The position numbers were made by a program, and so were the translations under genes. Under the pieces are notes generated by a model, which was given only the letters and a program-made list of their open reading frames with translations, had not been told where the DNA came from and made no database searches. This document shows positions 62,269 to 64,000 of a DNA stretch of 64,000 nt, in pieces; the first letter of the stretch is position 1, and the number at the start of each line of letters is the position of its first letter. This DNA is from Ewingella allii (lineage in GTDB: Bacteria; Pseudomonadota; Gammaproteobacteria; Enterobacterales; Enterobacteriaceae): NCBI RefSeq assembly GCF_044430645.1, contig NZ_JAWUDN010000005.1:62001-126000 (forward strand), in the 5' to 3' direction.

Positions 62269-62733
62269 ATGAAGACGAAAACTGAATCACCAATATCGAC
62301 CAATGCTCTGCTCCATCTGGATCAACAGATGTGTTTTGCACTGTATTCCGCGAATCTGGCACTGCATAAAGTCTACCGTAAGCTGCTGGGTGAGCTTGAT
62401 CTGACCTATCCGCAATATCTGGTGATGCTGGTGCTGTGGCAGCGTGATGACGTGATCGTATCGGAAATTGGGGAAAAGCTGTTCCTTGATTCCGCGACCC
62501 TGACGCCGCTGTTAAAGCGTTTGGAAACTGCCGGTCTGCTGGTTCGTAATCGGGCTAAAACCGATGAGCGTCAGGTGATTATTACCCTGACCGATGCCGG
62601 CAAAGCGCTGAAAGAAAAAGCAAAAGGTATCCCGGAGGCGATTATGTGCGCCACTGAATGTGATATCGATGAAATGTCAGCCTTGAAGGGCCAGCTTGAG
62701 TCCCTGCGTGAAAGGCTGAAAGATAAGTCCTGA
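62269..62733 (+). CDS. ohrR: Organic hydroperoxide sensor OhrR (MarR family)
   Basis: A 154-residue MarR-family repressor. The peroxide-sensing cysteine is Cys22 (DQQMCFALYSANLALHK), and the winged helix includes VSEIGEKLFLDSATLTPLLKRLE. Oxidation of Cys22 by organic hydroperoxides releases the repressor from DNA. ATG 62269 has GAGG close upstream. It is followed by ohr, its usual target. Confidence 0.92.
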   Translation: MKTKTESPISTNALLHLDQQMCFALYSANLALHKVYRKLLGELDLTYPQYLVMLVLWQRDDVIVSEIGEKLFLDSATLTPLLKRLETAGLLVRNRAKTDERQVIITLTDAGKALKEKAKGIPEAIMCATECDIDEMSALKGQLESLRERLKDKS

Positions 62734-62827
62734 TTGCTGAATATCAGGCAGCGAGAAATTCTTTGTCGTCAGCAGACAAGTCCGGAGTAGAGCTTCGAGT
62801 TTGTCTGCGAATGATTAACAAGTCGTG

Positions 62828-62842
62828 CGCTATTAAATAGCG
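62828..62842. promoter_or_regulatory. Perfect palindrome upstream of ohr, candidate OhrR operator
   Basis: CGCTATT-A-AATAGCG, seven-base perfect arms, 46 bases before the ohr ATG. Position fits the ohr promoter. I cannot match it to a published OhrR consensus from memory. Confidence 0.5.
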
Positions 62843-62888
62843 ATATTAATTCTTACCCTAAACCCAACCTGTCTTAAAGGAATGAAAT

Positions 62889-63311
62889 ATGTCTATCGAA
62901 AAAGTAATGTACCGCGCTCATGTCTCTTCCACCGGTGGTCGTGATGGCCGTGCGGTTTCTGACGACGGCCTGCTGGATGTCAAACTGGGCCTGCCGAAAG
63001 AGATGGGGGGATTGGGTGGTGCAACGAACCCTGAGCAGCTGTTTGGCGCGGGTTATTCAGCCTGTTTCCTCGGTGCTCTGAAAGCCGTTGGCGCGAAAGA
63101 AAAAGTGAAAATCCCTGCCGACGCTAAAATCGAAGCGACCGTGGGTATTGGTGAAATCCCTGGTGGCTATGGCTTAGAAGTGCAGCTGGATATCACTCTG
63201 CCAGGTATCGAACGCAGCGAAGCCGAAGCTCTGGTTGAGAAAGCGCACCATGTCTGCCCTTACTCTAATGCCACTCGCGGCAACATTGATGTCACTCTGA
63301 ACGTAAAATAA
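62889..63311 (+). CDS. ohr: Organic hydroperoxide resistance protein Ohr
   Basis: A 140-residue OsmC/Ohr-family peroxidase that reduces organic hydroperoxides with a two-cysteine mechanism. The reactive pair is Cys59 (GAGYSACFLGAL) and Cys123 (HHVCPYSNATRGN). AAAGGAAT precedes ATG 62889. Paired with ohrR; ends in its own terminator. Confidence 0.95.
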   Translation: MSIEKVMYRAHVSSTGGRDGRAVSDDGLLDVKLGLPKEMGGLGGATNPEQLFGAGYSACFLGALKAVGAKEKVKIPADAKIEATVGIGEIPGGYGLEVQLDITLPGIERSEAEALVEKAHHVCPYSNATRGNIDVTLNVK

Positions 63312-63370
63312 AATAATGGCATCAGTGGAAACCTATTAGTCACGCGTTTGCCACACCAGGTTTACCCACA

Positions 63371-63394
63371 AAGGAGGCTTCGGCCTCCTTTTCT
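63371..63394 (+). terminator. Intrinsic terminator of ohr
   Basis: AAGGAGGC-TTCG-GCCTCCTT followed by TTCT; the stem is perfect. Confidence 0.88.
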
Positions 63395-63535
63395 CGTTTG
63401 GGGCTTCGCCTAATGCAGATCATTCTGGAAATCCTAGCCAAATCTCGTTTCTGACCAATATGGGTGAACCACCGGCCAACAAACATGTCACAATGATTCA
63501 GAATCTTTCTAAAACTGTCTGGAAAACCACATTAC

Positions 63536-64000
63536 ATGAATAGAGTGAAGACTCTATCGCAGCAAAATCTCTCCTTCTTGTTAGCGATTTACATCGGCAT
63601 TTTCCTCAATGTCTCCGTGTTTTACCGCCGCTTTGCACCGATGGCCCATAACCTCAATCTGACTGAAGTGGTTCAAGCCTTCACAGAAGTGGTTGCCATC
63701 GTGCTGTTCACCTTCTTCTTGCTGCGCCTGTTATCACTGGGCGGGCGCCTGTTTTTCCGCATCATTGCCAGCTTTTTGCTGCTGATATCGGTGGCCGCCA
63801 GCTACTACATGGTGATGTTCAACGTCGTCATTGGCTACGGCATTATTGCCTCGGTCATGACCACCGACATTGACTTGAGTAAAGAAGTGATTGGCTGGTA
63901 TTTCTTCTTGTGGATGGCCGTTGTCAGCATCATTCCTTTGATACTTATTTGGAAAAATGACCTGCGGCTAACGCTGATTGAGCAGATGAAAACGCCGGGT
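63536..64000 (+). CDS. eptB: Kdo2-lipid A phosphoethanolamine 7''-transferase EptB, 3' part outside window
   Basis: The first 155 residues of a larger inner-membrane enzyme. It begins MNRVKTLSQQNLSFLLAIYIG and continues with hydrophobic segments and the strongly conserved NVVIGYGIIASVMTTDIDLSKE block, matching E. coli EptB. EptB adds phosphoethanolamine to the outer Kdo of lipopolysaccharide; the sulfatase-like catalytic domain lies beyond the right edge. Confidence 0.93.
   Translation, partial: MNRVKTLSQQNLSFLLAIYIGIFLNVSVFYRRFAPMAHNLNLTEVVQAFTEVVAIVLFTFFLLRLLSLGGRLFFRIIASFLLLISVAASYYMVMFNVVIGYGIIASVMTTDIDLSKEVIGWYFFLWMAVVSIIPLILIWKNDLRLTLIEQMKTPG

Noticed and set aside
1..64000. CRISPR arrays, rRNA and tRNA genes
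   Set aside because: No regularly spaced repeats and no rRNA or tRNA-like sequences were recognised on either strand by eye; a covariance-model scan would be decisive.

Overview
The window reads as chromosomal DNA of a Gammaproteobacterium of the order Enterobacterales. Almost every housekeeping protein matches what I recall of its E. coli counterpart nearly end to end (GlyQ/GlyS, MtlA/MtlD/MtlR, SodA, AldB, MdfA, WecH, Tag, EptB). Gene content and order (kguEKTD, an ApeE-like esterase next to glyQ, urea carboxylase plus urtABCDE) fit the Yersiniaceae side (Serratia, Rahnella, Rouxiella or Ewingella-like) better than E. coli itself; the genus is inference. I see no rRNA, tRNA, CRISPR array, insertion sequence or prophage.

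Layout. 1-7 kb: the start of avtA (leftward, cut by the window edge), then a leftward 2-ketogluconate operon kguE-kguK-kguT-kguD with a LacI-type regulator behind it. A rightward RelB/YafQ module sits between regulator and operon, and its toxin gene carries an internal stop. 7-16.4 kb: conserved core genes yiaD, yiaC-tag, a GDSL autotransporter esterase, glyQ-glyS, yiaF and a DsbA-like periplasmic thioredoxin. 16.5-20 kb: an AT-richer accessory island with a 769-residue multidomain cell-wall hydrolase (degenerate M23 peptidase, EF-hand, pesticin-like lysozyme) followed by two small secreted LprI-type lysozyme-inhibitor proteins, read here as a toxin with its immunity proteins. 20-24.5 kb: mtlA-mtlD-mtlR behind an array of CRP sites.

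24.5-38.5 kb: mostly single genes: a LysE exporter divergent from a MocR regulator, yibL, yiiM, a chemoreceptor with a large sensor domain and an NWETF tail, sodA with a Fur box, fdhD, yibF, aldB, mdfA, wecH, a GlxA-type regulator and an isochorismatase-like hydrolase. 38.7-39.0 kb: a self-contained gene for a 74-residue peptide with a double-glycine-type leader, a possible microcin or secreted signal. 39-46.6 kb: idnD, a BenE transporter, several GNAT acetyltransferases (two of them paralogues flanking an RhtB exporter), yfcF, a DUF1471 stress protein and a GlsB/YeaQ membrane protein. 46.6-47.4 kb: a MazEF module exactly bracketed by two identical 34-bp terminator copies.

47.8-59.7 kb: a leftward eight-gene urea operon. 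Transcribed first is allophanate hydrolase, then urea carboxylase, a GntR regulator and the high-affinity urea ABC transporter UrtABCDE. A close match to a sigma-54 promoter lies about 30 bases before the first gene, so the whole set looks nitrogen-controlled: urea is imported, carboxylated to allophanate and split to ammonia and CO2 without urease. 60-64 kb: a PaaA/ParE-type toxin-antitoxin pair, a membrane-anchored alpha/beta hydrolase, the ohrR-ohr peroxide pair and the 5' part of eptB (cut by the window edge).

The most unusual items are the hydrolase with LprI immunity-like partners, the double-glycine leader peptide, the terminator-bracketed MazEF insertion, the inactivated YafQ, and the sigma-54-controlled urea amidolyase operon.
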